A stretch of 64,000 nt of DNA. Origin: G963665815 sp942492065. Lineage in GTDB: Bacteria > Cloacimonadota > Cloacimonadia > Cloacimonadales > JAIOQZ01. Both the position numbers and the translations under genes were made by a program. Every line of letters begins with the position of its first letter. Position 1 is the first letter of the stretch. Location: contig CALODV010000008.1 in NCBI GenBank assembly GCA_942492065.1, forward strand, positions 62,001-126,000, in the 5' to 3' direction. The notes beneath the pieces are model-generated. The model was not told where the DNA came from, made no database searches, and saw only the letters and a program-made list of their open reading frames with translations. This document shows, in pieces, positions 7,369-16,161 of this stretch.

Positions 7369-9310
7369 ATTCTTTCAGAAGTTCCATTCCTTTTCTTGTT
7401 ATATAGCGATAGTCGCCTTTTCTCGTGATAACTGCTTCAGAATCAAACTTTGCCAACATCAGAAGGCATATCTTTCTATTACCGTCTACAAGGTCTCTGA
7501 AAGCTGCTACGGTAAAGCCTTCTTCATGCTCCAGAGCGTATTTAAGAAGAGTAATTCGTGATTTATCTACAATCTCAGACCAGATGAAATTCCCGTCAAG
7601 ATTGTAGCAGAATTTTCTGTTTGTCAAGTAACTTAAAACTTGCTTAAGTTTTGTTTCATTCATGCCCAGATTGTGTGAAGCAGGTACTAGCTCCGACCAG
7701 AGAGGAACACGCATGTTTGAGTTGGAAATGAAGTGTTTCACAAAACGTATATGTTTATGATCCTGTGCATTGAGAACAACATTATGGTTACTTAATGCCC
7801 AGGTATGTTCTATTTTTTTTACAATGCTGCGGCTCTCAAGATCGTTCAGCACTATTCTCATTACTTTTTCCAGAGAAGTGTCTCTATGGACTCCGAATAC
7901 TCCCATAATCTCCTGAAATGTTCTCCCGCGTTCTTCTATTGGGTTTCTCTTGTGGAATATCTGTAAATGACGCTTTATCTTCTTCTCAAGCTTATCCAGA
8001 AGTGTTCTTCGCCAGAGGAAGATATTTTCTTTGTCTGATAGTACGGCAATATCATCGGCAACGTCTTTTTCAACAGCTTTCCAGATATCAAATTTCGGTA
8101 CATTCAGTATATCGGCGATCTCATCATCACTTAGAGGGAGCATGCGCTTTCTGGCTTCTGCAGAGATTTTTTCGCTGATGTCACCTTTGACCAGTTTCAC
8201 CAGTGCAGAAATTAGTCCGTCAGGTCTTCTTCTGTGATGCAGAGGATTAGCATCAATGATTTCACCGCCACCAAGAGTAAGGTCATTGGATGTGTTCCTG
8301 ATAATAAATCTGTCACCATATTGGCAAATACAAGGTTTTTCCAGATGGATCTGGGCTATGGCATTGTCTCCGCCTTCCAGTCTGTCTTTGTTAATCAGGT
8401 GAATCTTAGCTTGAGAATAGTATGTTCCAATCAGTATCTGTACATGTGACCAGAGATGGATTGCCTTAACGTTTTTGAACAGTGAGAGCTCAACATCAAT
8501 CATTTCTGTTGATTTGATAAACCTATCTGTCAGCATCTGACCGCGTTTGAACTCTTTCTTCTGGAAGTTACCGACATTTATGGATGCTCTGTCGCCAGCC
8601 TGAATAATTTCTACATCTTCACCGAACTTCTCGAACTTACGGATTTTCAGCTCTTTGTATTCCGGAAGCAGGAACAGATTATCAGATTTAAGCAGTTCCC
8701 CGCTTTCTACTGTCCCATTAACGATTGTACCGTAACCCTGAACATTAAACACCCTGTCGATATACATACGAAAAACTTCACCGTGAGATCTTTCTTCGAG
8801 AGAGTTTACAGTGTTTTCAATCTCTGCAACAAGATCAGAAATACCTTCACCGGATTTTGCAGAAACTTTTACGATGGGAGCATTCTCCAGAAACGTTCCT
8901 TCGAACTCTTCTATCAGTTCTTCTTCTGCCAGTTCAAGCAGCTCAGCATCAACCAGGTCGGTTTTGGTGAGGGCAACAATGCAGTTGTGGATTTTCAGCA
9001 TGTCCATAATCTGTATGTGCTCAAGAGTTTGAGGCATAATACCGCTGTCTGCAGCAATAACAAGCAGACCAAAGTCTATTCCGGAAGCACCGGAGATCAT
9101 AGTGTTGACGAAATCTTTGTGTCCGGGAACGTCGATGATACCGATCTGGTTTTCTTCTGAAAGCTTCAGGTTGGTGAATCCGAGATTGATTGTAATTCCC
9201 CTGAGCTGTTCTTCTTTATGTGTATCGCAGTTATAGCCTGTAAGTTTCTGAATAAGGGTTGTCTTTCCATGGTCAATATGACCGGCTGTTCCCATAATCA
9301 GGTGTTTCAT
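7358..9310 (-). CDS. selB: Selenocysteine-specific elongation factor SelB
   Basis: 650 residues, typical SelB length. The N-terminal GTPase shows GTAGHIDHGKTTL (P-loop, residue 7), RGITINLGF (switch I, about 37), DVPGHKDF (about 59) and ALTKTDLVD (about 112). EF-Tu-like beta domains follow to about residue 340 (YGTIVNGTVESG, GGGEIIDANPLHHRR), and then winged-helix domains (about 375-650) that bind the SECIS hairpin. SelB delivers Sec-tRNA to in-frame UGA codons, so the organism very likely makes selenoproteins. No selA, selC, selD or clear selenoprotein gene is in this window. mobA overlaps its 3' end. Confidence 0.93.
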   Translation of the reverse strand: MKHLIMGTAGHIDHGKTTLIQKLTGYNCDTHKEEQLRGITINLGFTNLKLSEENQIGIIDVPGHKDFVNTMISGASGIDFGLLVIAADSGIMPQTLEHIQIMDMLKIHNCIVALTKTDLVDAELLELAEEELIEEFEGTFLENAPIVKVSAKSGEGISDLVAEIENTVNSLEERSHGEVFRMYIDRVFNVQGYGTIVNGTVESGELLKSDNLFLLPEYKELKIRKFEKFGEDVEIIQAGDRASINVGNFQKKEFKRGQMLTDRFIKSTEMIDVELSLFKNVKAIHLWSHVQILIGTYYSQAKIHLINKDRLEGGDNAIAQIHLEKPCICQYGDRFIIRNTSNDLTLGGGEIIDANPLHHRRRPDGLISALVKLVKGDISEKISAEARKRMLPLSDDEIADILNVPKFDIWKAVEKDVADDIAVLSDKENIFLWRRTLLDKLEKKIKRHLQIFHKRNPIEERGRTFQEIMGVFGVHRDTSLEKVMRIVLNDLESRSIVKKIEHTWALSNHNVVLNAQDHKHIRFVKHFISNSNMRVPLWSELVPASHNLGMNETKLKQVLSYLTNRKFCYNLDGNFIWSEIVDKSRITLLKYALEHEEGFTVAAFRDLVDGNRKICLLMLAKFDSEAVITRKGDYRYITRKGMELLKEYEK

Positions 9311-9450
9311 ATATTTATCCGTCCGTAAAGAGTTTTTAACAGCATGGAATGTATTGAAAAGCTGTCAATGATAAATGTTGAATAAAAGGGAACAAAACAA
9401 GATATAAAAACTATTTCTAATGGATTATTCCTGTTTGTTATGAGAATTAT

Positions 9451-9479
9451 TTGACAATTTGCCATAGTTTGCATATTAA
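9451..9479 (+). promoter_or_regulatory. Sigma-70-type promoter for the phospholipase-like gene
   Basis: TTGACA (9451-9456), a 17-base spacer, then TATTAA (9474-9479), 39 bases before the start codon. The rest of the 207-base gap between selB and this gene shows nothing else clear. Confidence 0.5.
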
Positions 9480-9517
9480 TTGTAAAAATGAAATACAGAG
9501 TGTAAAAGGAGTGAGGA

Positions 9518-10432
9518 ATGAAACATAATACCCATATTTATCTGGCAGCAAAAGCAATAGAATTTCTATATGATGGATTGAAGAATTTAAGTAAACAGGA
9601 TTCCGGACAATCTGTTTCTCCTGAAAGAAAACGAAGAAAAAGAGCTAGTGCCAAGAAGCTTCAAAGGCATCTGCAGCATTATCAGAATATGATTTACGAA
9701 GCAGCCTGGGCACCGGACGATATTATCTATGATAAGTCTGTTTACCATACGTTTAAACTTTTTACAAAAGATGAATTTTCTGACGCTGAAAATTATGCTA
9801 TCGAACAGCATAGAGGCAAATACTACAGAGCAAAATCAGGGGGAGGTCTGCCATTCAAAGTTGACCATCTGGCGAGATTTATTTCGGATATGGAAAAACT
9901 GAGAGAGTATAATGACAGGTTCTCCAGACAGCAGATTATGTATCAATACCTTTTGATTTCGCACTATATTGTTGATGCGCATGTCCCGATGCACTGCGAT
10001 CTGCGGGATGATCCGCCATCAGCTACTGATACCTCCAAACCGAGGGGTGGTGAATATTTTTCTGAACGTCTCCACGGCAAAATCGAAGGGAAATGGGACG
10101 ATGCTGTACATTCTATTGTTCTGACAGAGGAACTTATTGAAATAGGCAGGAATGATGATTTTCCTGAAGAGACCGACCTGACAGAATATGTAAAATTTGA
10201 TGTTACGAACGATAATCATTTGAGATTGATCAAACCTGTAGATATAAAAAGCAACATCATGCAGTTTATGATTGATGTGTGCATCAGGACAAAGGATAGA
10301 TCCTTAGAAATATTCCCGATTGAGAATCCAAATATATATGACAAAGAACAGTTTAAAGAGCACACGAAAGAGATATTTGCTGAGACAATTTCTGATCTGA
10401 TCTCTGTCTGGATGTGGATTTGGGATAATTAG
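9518..10432 (+). CDS. Zinc-dependent phospholipase C / S1-P1 nuclease-like protein
   Basis: 304 residues starting at an ATG with a GGAGTGAGG ribosome site. Conserved features of the Zn_dep_PLPC / S1-P1 fold are a His near the N-terminus (NTHIYLAAKAIEF), WAPDDI (about residue 70), SHYIVDAHVPMHCD (about 150) and HGKIEGKWDDAV (about 186), which supply His/Asp metal ligands. Members hydrolyse phospholipids or single-stranded nucleic acids. There is no signal peptide, which is unusual for this mostly exported superfamily. It stands alone, with its own promoter and a terminator shared with hcp. The exact substrate cannot be told. Confidence 0.65.
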   Translation: MKHNTHIYLAAKAIEFLYDGLKNLSKQDSGQSVSPERKRRKRASAKKLQRHLQHYQNMIYEAAWAPDDIIYDKSVYHTFKLFTKDEFSDAENYAIEQHRGKYYRAKSGGGLPFKVDHLARFISDMEKLREYNDRFSRQQIMYQYLLISHYIVDAHVPMHCDLRDDPPSATDTSKPRGGEYFSERLHGKIEGKWDDAVHSIVLTEELIEIGRNDDFPEETDLTEYVKFDVTNDNHLRLIKPVDIKSNIMQFMIDVCIRTKDRSLEIFPIENPNIYDKEQFKEHTKEIFAETISDLISVWMWIWDN

Positions 10433-10481
10433 TTGGGGATTAAAAAGAATTAAATTGAAACGGCATTTTCTGAAACAACAA

Positions 10482-10509
10482 AAAACTGCTGCTCGAAAGC
10501 AGCAGTTTG
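10482..10509. terminator. Bidirectional terminator between the phospholipase-like gene and hcp
   Basis: AACTGCTGCT (10484-10493) pairs perfectly with AGCAGCAGTT (10498-10507) around a CGAA loop. A-runs and T-runs on either side let it serve both convergent genes. Confidence 0.75.
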
Positions 10510-10539
10510 TATAATAACATATAAAGGTCTGTTTATAGA

Positions 10540-12192
10540 TTATCCAATCATGTTTTTGATATCATCTTCAACATTAGTGATTCCACCGATACCGAAGTTC
10601 TCAACAAGTACTTTAGCTACGTTAGGGGAGAGGAAAGCCGGTAAGGTTGGTCCGAGATGTATATTCTTAACACCGAGATAAAGGAGTGAGAGAAGAACTA
10701 TTACAGCTTTCTGCTCATACCAGGCAATGTTATATACAATCGGTAAATCGTTAACATCTTCCAGTCCGAATACTTCCTTGAGTTTCAGAGCAATAACTGC
10801 CAGAGAATATGAGTCATTGCACTGACCGGCATCGAGTACTCTTGGAATTCCACCAATGTCACCAAGATTAAGCTTGTTATATCTGTATTTCGCACAGCCG
10901 GCAGTCAGAATAATTGTGTCTTCAGGGAGTGCTTCAGCGAAATCTGTGTAGTAGCTTCTTTCTTTATGTCTGCCGTCACAGCCAGCCATTACAACGAACT
11001 TTTTAACAGCACCGGATTTAACAGCGTCAACAACTTTATCTGCAAGTGCCAGAACTTGATTGTGAGCAAATCCACCCACGATTTTACCTGTTTCGATTTC
11101 TGTTGGAGCAGGCAGAGTTTTTGCCATTTCAATTACAGGAGTAAAGTCTTTTCCGTTTTCAGTAGTTTCTATGTGTTTTACACCTTCGAATCCTACGCTG
11201 TTGGATGTGAATACTCGATCCTTGTATGATGCTTTAGGAGGAGTAATACAGTTTGTAGTGAAAATGATTGGTCCGTTAAATGACTCAAATTCTGTATTTT
11301 GTTTCCACCAGGCATTACCATAGTTACCAACAAAGTGTTCGTATTTTTTGAAAGCAGGATAGTAGTTTGCAGGAAGCATTTCGGAGTGTGTGTATACATC
11401 TACTCCCGTACCTTCTGTCTGTTGTAGAAGCTGCTCCATATCTTTAAGGTCGTGACCTGAAATTAGAATTGCCGGATTGTTACGGACGCCAATGTTTACT
11501 TCTGTGATTTCAGGATTACCATAAGCTGTTGTGTTTGCTTCATCAAGAAGAGCCATGGTATCAACGCCGAATTTACCGCATTCCATTACAAGTCCAACAA
11601 GCTCGTCTACAGAAAGAGAATCATCAAGAGTGGCAATGAGAGCTTTCTCGATAAACATAACAACTTCCTTGTTCTGCTTACCAAGACGGAAAGCATGATC
11701 GTAGTAAGCGGCAATACCTTTGACTCCGTATGTAATCAGTTCTCTTAATGATCTTACATCTGCATTTTCTGTGCGGAGCACACCTACTGAAGCTGCTTTT
11801 TCATCAATGTTCTCATCGGTTACAAAGAAATTAGCTGCATCGTGGTCAGCGAATTTCACTTGAGCTTTGAATTCCTCAACTTTCTTTCTACCCATTTCAC
11901 GCATTTCGATAGTTTCTTTGATTCTTTTAACAAAGTAGTTTCTGTCAAAATTAGCATTTGTAATTGTAGAAAATAGTGTTTCTACTATGAATTGATCAAC
12001 CTTACTGCACATATCTGTGAATTGTTGACGCACTTCAAGTGTTGCAGCTGAACGGAATATTGCCAGTCCCTTCAGAGCGTGAATCAGCAGATCCTGCAGA
12101 TTAGCTACATCGCCTTTCTTCCCGCACATACCGTTAATTGTACATCCCTGGTTCTTCATAGTCTCCTGACACTGATAGCAAAACATACTCAT
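10540..12192 (-). CDS. hcp: Hybrid cluster protein (hydroxylamine reductase)
   Basis: 550 residues, the full length of class I Hcp from strict anaerobes. The N-terminal cubane motif is CYQCQETMKNQGCTINGMC (Cys 5, 8, 17, 23; C-x2-C-x8-C-x5-C). Ligands of the hybrid Fe-S-O cluster are seen in ISGHDLKDM, TTNCITPP, MAGCDGRH, TAGCAKYRYN and LDAGQCNDSYS. Hcp reduces nitric oxide or hydroxylamine in vitro and counters nitrosative stress. It is the last gene of a tightly packed eight-gene operon starting with an Rrf2 regulator. The partner reductase gene hcr is not adjacent. Confidence 0.95.
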   Translation of the reverse strand: MSMFCYQCQETMKNQGCTINGMCGKKGDVANLQDLLIHALKGLAIFRSAATLEVRQQFTDMCSKVDQFIVETLFSTITNANFDRNYFVKRIKETIEMREMGRKKVEEFKAQVKFADHDAANFFVTDENIDEKAASVGVLRTENADVRSLRELITYGVKGIAAYYDHAFRLGKQNKEVVMFIEKALIATLDDSLSVDELVGLVMECGKFGVDTMALLDEANTTAYGNPEITEVNIGVRNNPAILISGHDLKDMEQLLQQTEGTGVDVYTHSEMLPANYYPAFKKYEHFVGNYGNAWWKQNTEFESFNGPIIFTTNCITPPKASYKDRVFTSNSVGFEGVKHIETTENGKDFTPVIEMAKTLPAPTEIETGKIVGGFAHNQVLALADKVVDAVKSGAVKKFVVMAGCDGRHKERSYYTDFAEALPEDTIILTAGCAKYRYNKLNLGDIGGIPRVLDAGQCNDSYSLAVIALKLKEVFGLEDVNDLPIVYNIAWYEQKAVIVLLSLLYLGVKNIHLGPTLPAFLSPNVAKVLVENFGIGGITNVEDDIKNMIG

Positions 12193-12206
12193 AATAATCT
12201 CCTTTT

Positions 12207-12530
12207 TTAATTTTTGTTGTTGTTTTGTTTTATTACTAAAATTTTAAGATTTTCTTTTGATTTGTTGTATACAGCCCTCTTAATGTTGGGCAGAACTTCT
12301 ATATATTGATTTCTCTCTAAAGTATAATAATCGCTGTCGATATTGAATGTTGCCTGACCTTCTAAGATGAAGAAAATTACATGTAGAGGGAGCACATGCT
12401 CCTGTATAAGCTTTCCATGCTCAAGTTCAAGATGAACCAGTTCCATATTACCTTTAATGTGAAGGCTTCTACCTGTTATACCCGGTAATTCCAGAACCTT
12501 TGAAGCGTTGTCTACTGTTCTGATGTCCAT
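12207..12530 (-). CDS. Small cupin-domain protein A of the hcp operon
   Basis: 107 residues forming one double-stranded beta-helix. The core has HLELEHGKLIQEHVLPLHVIF, then FFILEGQATFNID and a late VYNKSKENLKILVIK. Cupin motif 1 (G-x5-HxH-x3,4-E) is only partly kept: His in QEHVLPLHVIF may bind metal. Function is unknown. The last part resembles the other cupin of the operon (YNNSKSQVRVLVIKLPK), so the two are probably paralogues. It lies 14 bp upstream of hcp and 9 bp downstream of the zinc-ribbon gene, which argues for co-transcription. Confidence 0.75.
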   Translation of the reverse strand: MDIRTVDNASKVLELPGITGRSLHIKGNMELVHLELEHGKLIQEHVLPLHVIFFILEGQATFNIDSDYYTLERNQYIEVLPNIKRAVYNKSKENLKILVIKQNNNKN

Positions 12531-12539
12531 GAGATCTCC

Positions 12540-12782
12540 TTAATAATCTATTCCTGCTGCTTTTACGTTATCAGGATCGAATGCATGGCAGGGTGTAACA
12601 CCATAGACCATATTGCACTCGGGGCATTGATCTTCAAAGGTTGTCATTTCAAAAGTTTTTCCGCAATTATCACATTCAATACTCATTGGCATTGGCAAAG
12701 GCTGCGGTGCGAACCCCATAAATCTGACTTTATCTACTATTTGCTTTCCATTTGTGAAAGAACCTGTACATCCGTCATGCAT
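12540..12782 (-). CDS. Small zinc-ribbon / rubredoxin-like protein of the hcp operon
   Basis: 80 residues. It starts MHDGCTGSFTNGKQIVDKV, then has two CxxC knuckles, CDNCGKTFEM (about residue 37) and CPECNMVYG (about 53), plus Cys5 and a late PCHAFDPD. Four Cys in CxxC-x14-CxxC spacing would bind zinc or a single iron. I do not know this family by name. Its place between the ABC-type ATPase and the cupin suggests an electron- or metal-carrying helper of the same system; that is inference. A good ribosome site (AAGGAGAT) precedes the ATG. Confidence 0.7.
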   Translation of the reverse strand: MHDGCTGSFTNGKQIVDKVRFMGFAPQPLPMPMSIECDNCGKTFEMTTFEDQCPECNMVYGVTPCHAFDPDNVKAAGIDY

Positions 12783-12799
12783 TGTTATCTCCTTATATC

Positions 12800-13825
12800 T
12801 TAATTGTTTTCAATAATTCTACTAATTAATTCTCCCTGACGAAGCTTGTTTCTGTAAGCCAGCAGGGTTTTATCCATTTTCTCAAGAGTTTCCAGAATTT
12901 CACGTTCATTTTCGGTTGTTTCTATAATCTTGTTTATCCCACCGTTTCTGATTACAATTCTCTTGTTGCCTAACAAAGCCAGAATCGGGTCATGGGTTGC
13001 CATTAAAACAATTTTGTCTTCACTGAGAAGAAGTTTCAAAGCTTCTTTTCGGTCTATTCCGGCGTTCTCGATCTCATCAATAAGGATAATAGGTGATTTA
13101 CTCAGAATTGCCGTATCTGCTATCATTAATGCTCTGGATTGTCCTCCGCTAAGACTGGTTATGGGGGTGTCCGGATTGAACTTTTCTCCTGCAAGTTCAT
13201 TTGCTTTTTCTATAATTCTGTTGATTATGGTTTCTCTGTCTGAAACAAGTCTGCTCTCTGCATGAAGCTCAATAAACTCATATACTGTTAAATCCATGAC
13301 AAAATTCATGTTTTGAGATAGCTGAGCGACAAGCTTGTCAGAAGTAGAAAACCTCCATTTTTTTTCCGGGATATCATTGTTGATAAGCACTTTTCTACCT
13401 GTCGGAGTATCGTTCTGGGCTACCCATTCAATATCTGCCAGGAGTCTGCTTTTTCCGGAACCTGTAGGTCCTACAATGCTGATGATTTCACCCTGTTTGA
13501 TCACGAGTTCACTGAACTGCTCTTTGTTACCGGACTTATCATGACCGGGCATGATTGTGACTGATTTAACCGGATCATCATCTTTACCGAGAAACTCCAG
13601 CATCTGGTTAATGAATTCGCTTAACTGATACATGACTTGCTCAGGATCAATAGCATTGTCTTCAATCTCATCAATATCCATGCTGTTGAAATATTCCTCA
13701 AGAGTGTATTCTCCTATTTCGTCGATTTCTAAGTTGTTATCATTAAAGAAACTGACAGAAAATGGGTAATTTTGTATTATCTTTGTTACAGGCATTCTCA
13801 TAAGTGCTTCAGTTGTAGTTTTCAT
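12800..13825 (-). CDS. Soluble ABC-type ATPase with N-terminal DUF1858/DUF542-like domain
   Basis: 341 residues, no membrane segment. Residues 1-75 resemble the small helical domain of DUF1858/RIC proteins (MPVTKIIQNYPFSVSFFNDN). An ABC ATPase domain follows: Walker A GPTGSGKS (119-126), Q-loop around 169-171, signature LSGGQS (225-230), Walker B IILIDE (246-251), and H-loop MATHDP (about 274). A helical tail closes it. A free-standing ABC ATPase with no permease in the operon recalls SufC in Fe-S assembly or RNase-L-inhibitor-like ATPases rather than transport. ATGA overlap with the GTPase gene shows coupling. Its target is unknown. Confidence 0.75.
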   Translation of the reverse strand: MKTTTEALMRMPVTKIIQNYPFSVSFFNDNNLEIDEIGEYTLEEYFNSMDIDEIEDNAIDPEQVMYQLSEFINQMLEFLGKDDDPVKSVTIMPGHDKSGNKEQFSELVIKQGEIISIVGPTGSGKSRLLADIEWVAQNDTPTGRKVLINNDIPEKKWRFSTSDKLVAQLSQNMNFVMDLTVYEFIELHAESRLVSDRETIINRIIEKANELAGEKFNPDTPITSLSGGQSRALMIADTAILSKSPIILIDEIENAGIDRKEALKLLLSEDKIVLMATHDPILALLGNKRIVIRNGGINKIIETTENEREILETLEKMDKTLLAYRNKLRQGELISRIIENN

Positions 13826-14526
13826 GATTTCTCCTGTGTTCCCATATTCATTTTACGAACGTTACCCATCTGGTAATCTTCTCCTATACGTGTTTCACCA
13901 AGACAGTATGAGCATAGGGCAGAGGGCATAGGAAATCTGAGTTCTTTACCTTTAAGAGATTCTATATGGTCATCATCACTATAGAGTAATGTGCTGAGTT
14001 CAAAGCTTCCCTGTCCGGTCAATCCGTTTATATGCATTATCGTCGCAGCAGGATTTACATTGTTGACTCTGGAAGCAAAAACTTCTCTTTCAGCTTGAGA
14101 GACAATGTCTCCTTTAGTTATTACCACGATATCAGCAGATTTAAGCATCGGACCTATTTTTCTGGGAGTATTGATTCCACTGAGATTATCTATAACACAT
14201 ACTGCTTTAATGCCCTTTATGTATGGGGAGCATCTGTTACATAATCCTGCAGATTCACTGATAAGAACATCGAACTTGTTATCAAGTCCCCATTTGACTA
14301 TTTCTTCAACATTACTGACAAAATAATGGTCCGGACATAATGCTCCGGAAAGCCCCTTCTTTACAGGAATCCCTGCTTTTTCATATAAGACATCATCATC
14401 AGTATAAAGGCAGTCAAATTTGACTACTGCGACCTTCAGATCTCTTTTCTTGAGAGAAGTTATCGTTTTCAGGATTACGGATGTTTTACCTGATGATGGA
14501 GGTCCGGAAACTGTTATCAGATTCAT
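13822..14526 (-). CDS. HypB/UreG/CooC-like SIMIBI P-loop NTPase
   Basis: 234 residues. Walker A GPPSSGKTS lies at residues 8-16, followed by the VAVVKFDCLYTDDD strand. A CxxC (LCNRCSPY, about 95), the base-recognition motif ITKGD (about 137) and a second C-terminal CxxC (CSYCLGE, about 208) are seen. TKGD in place of NKxD is typical of the HypB/UreG metallochaperone GTPases, which load nickel into hydrogenase and urease; CooC does so for CO dehydrogenase. Paired Cys could bind a metal at the dimer interface. Four-base overlaps with both neighbours suggest an obligate complex with them. The substrate metal is unknown. Confidence 0.75.
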   Translation of the reverse strand: MNLITVSGPPSSGKTSVILKTITSLKKRDLKVAVVKFDCLYTDDDVLYEKAGIPVKKGLSGALCPDHYFVSNVEEIVKWGLDNKFDVLISESAGLCNRCSPYIKGIKAVCVIDNLSGINTPRKIGPMLKSADIVVITKGDIVSQAEREVFASRVNNVNPAATIMHINGLTGQGSFELSTLLYSDDDHIESLKGKELRFPMPSALCSYCLGETRIGEDYQMGNVRKMNMGTQEKS

Positions 14527-15776
14527 TGATTCCTCCCTGATTCTGCTGCTTGGGTAAAAATTCTGTTACAATGTGCAATTAATTCCGAAATGTTGTTGTT
14601 ATAGATGTAGTCCCAACCTAACCACATGAACTTGTTTGTGTCAGGAATTCTATTATCGATGTCCGGGTGAACCGATGGAAAAAGCCCCTGATGGGAGAGT
14701 ACTTCTCCAACTTCCACAGAAGAAAAGAAATCGACAATCGGCTGAAGCCTATCTGCTTTTTTAGCTTTGGACAGGATAAATATAGGACTGATTATTGCTC
14801 CGTCTTCAGGCCAGACTGCGGATAAAGGACCACTTTCTTTTACCATTTTGGTGAAGAAATAAGGCATGATTGTCACTATGGGCTTTGCCGTTTTCTTTCT
14901 GTCACTTTTAACCATTTGGGATGGATGCATAGATTCAAGTAATGATTTACCAAGCTTTCTGATGCCAGTATCTCCATACTTTTTATGAATGTTGAGCAGG
15001 ATTCCATTGAAAAGATCGAAATCTCCAACAGGTAATGATACTCTGTTCTCGAACTCGGGCTTTAATATTTCTTCCCAGCTTTTCGGGACTTCCAAACCGC
15101 CCAGCTCATCTGTGTTGATGAGGAATACTGCAGGTACAACACTTATAATGCTATAGTGTCTTCGCAGATCAGTCAGATTTAGGTCGAGGAATAACTCATT
15201 GGGCTTTTGGAATGCAGTGCAATCCTTAAAGACTCCATCCCTTTTAAATTTACCAAAACGTTTTTCATCAAAGAACATATCAAATCCGGCAGACAGGAAC
15301 AAATCAGGTAGATCATCTTCAGATGTTACATCTGTCAGGTTTTCTTCCAGCCAGTCCAGTCCCATTGAGGCAGCTTTAAGCTCATAGTTTAGTTTATAAT
15401 CTGATTGCTGTTCATAAGTTTTACTGAACTTTGAAAACTTTTGCAGGAGTGGGATTCTCACCGGACAGGGGAGAAGTCCTGATATATTGATAGCTTTTGC
15501 AGAATTATCAGTTTTGGTGGCGGTCAGTGTTTCATCAATATTGTTATTTTGGCTTTCTATTGCTTCAATAAGTAACTCACTGAATGTATCATAGTCCAAC
15601 TGCTTCAGAAGCAGAGCTGTTTTAAGGTTGATGCTTGCTGCAAACTTATTTCTCTTTTCCGCATCTGACATCCGAGGAAATCCATTCGATGAAAACACCG
15701 GAATTGTTTCTGGGTAAGTATTGACGATTTCAAGCAGGGTGCTGTTCTTATTGAAGTAATCCATTTTATACCTCAT
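14523..15776 (-). CDS. Leaderless iron-type solute-binding protein with N-terminal DUF1858-like domain
   Basis: 417 residues. The first 65 (DYFNKNSTLLEIVNTYPETI, then PVFSSNGFPRM) match the DUF1858 pattern of a helical domain that usually has a CxxC, here absent. From about residue 100 it has a class II periplasmic-binding-protein fold of the iron/polyamine type (VVPAVFLINTDELGGLEVPKSW, FENRVSLPVGDFDLFNGI, AVWPEDGAIISPIFILSKAK). It lacks a signal peptide or lipobox, so it should be cytoplasmic, which is odd for this family. It is coupled to the GTPase gene by an ATGA overlap and overlaps the cupin gene by 11 bp. A role as an internal metal or ligand carrier is inference. Confidence 0.75.
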   Translation of the reverse strand: MRYKMDYFNKNSTLLEIVNTYPETIPVFSSNGFPRMSDAEKRNKFAASINLKTALLLKQLDYDTFSELLIEAIESQNNNIDETLTATKTDNSAKAINISGLLPCPVRIPLLQKFSKFSKTYEQQSDYKLNYELKAASMGLDWLEENLTDVTSEDDLPDLFLSAGFDMFFDEKRFGKFKRDGVFKDCTAFQKPNELFLDLNLTDLRRHYSIISVVPAVFLINTDELGGLEVPKSWEEILKPEFENRVSLPVGDFDLFNGILLNIHKKYGDTGIRKLGKSLLESMHPSQMVKSDRKKTAKPIVTIMPYFFTKMVKESGPLSAVWPEDGAIISPIFILSKAKKADRLQPIVDFFSSVEVGEVLSHQGLFPSVHPDIDNRIPDTNKFMWLGWDYIYNNNISELIAHCNRIFTQAAESGRNQ

Positions 15777-16113
15777 CTACAAATATTGTAGGTTGAGTAG
15801 GCTTGGGAAGCTTTATGACTAGTACTCTGACTTGAGATTTGCTGTTGTTATATATGCAGTGAACGATATCTTTAGGGCTCTCCACAAGATCGTCCTGCTT
15901 TACAGTATTGGTAGTTTTTCCGATAAGCATATCTGGACAGCCTTCCAATACATAAAAAGCAACATCCTCAGGGGTAATATGTGGTTTAAGCTTTTCACCC
16001 GGTTGAAGAGTCAAGTGCATGATAAGGGCATTTTCTGTATCATACAGTTTTTTAGCCGAGATTCCATGTTTATTATTCATGTTTTCTTTGTCCTTATAGT
16101 TAATTATTCTCAT
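15766..16113 (-). CDS. Small cupin-domain protein B of the hcp operon
   Basis: 115 residues from the ATG at 16113 (MRIINYKDKENMNN), which has a GGAGG site six bases upstream; a longer frame exists but that start lacks one. Cupin features are LTLQPGEKLKPHITPEDVAF, FYVLEGCPDMLIG and a late VHCIYNNSKSQVRVLVIK. The His-Glu pattern (PHITPEDV) could hold a metal. It is probably a paralogue of the cupin next to hcp, so the operon has a cupin at each end. The stop overlaps the next gene by 11 bp. Confidence 0.75.
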   Translation of the reverse strand: MRIINYKDKENMNNKHGISAKKLYDTENALIMHLTLQPGEKLKPHITPEDVAFYVLEGCPDMLIGKTTNTVKQDDLVESPKDIVHCIYNNSKSQVRVLVIKLPKPTQPTIFVDEV

Positions 16114-16140
16114 ATAAACCTCCATTTGGGTAACGAAATA

Positions 16141-16150
16141 CCTAAATAAA
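16141..16150 (-). promoter_or_regulatory. Second copy of the putative Rrf2 operator half-site
   Basis: CCTAAATAAA at 16141-16150, in the 48 bases between the Rrf2 stop and the cupin start, repeats the core of the palindrome over the Rrf2 promoter (TTTATTTAGGTA is shared). It suggests a second binding site of the same regulator, possibly on an internal promoter. Confidence 0.35.
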
Positions 16151-16161
16151 TTCAAAAAATT

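Noticed and set aside
16089..16155. Longer start of the second cupin at 16155.
   Set aside because: GGAGG lies before the ATG at 16113, and the extra residues are encoded over the operator-like sequence.
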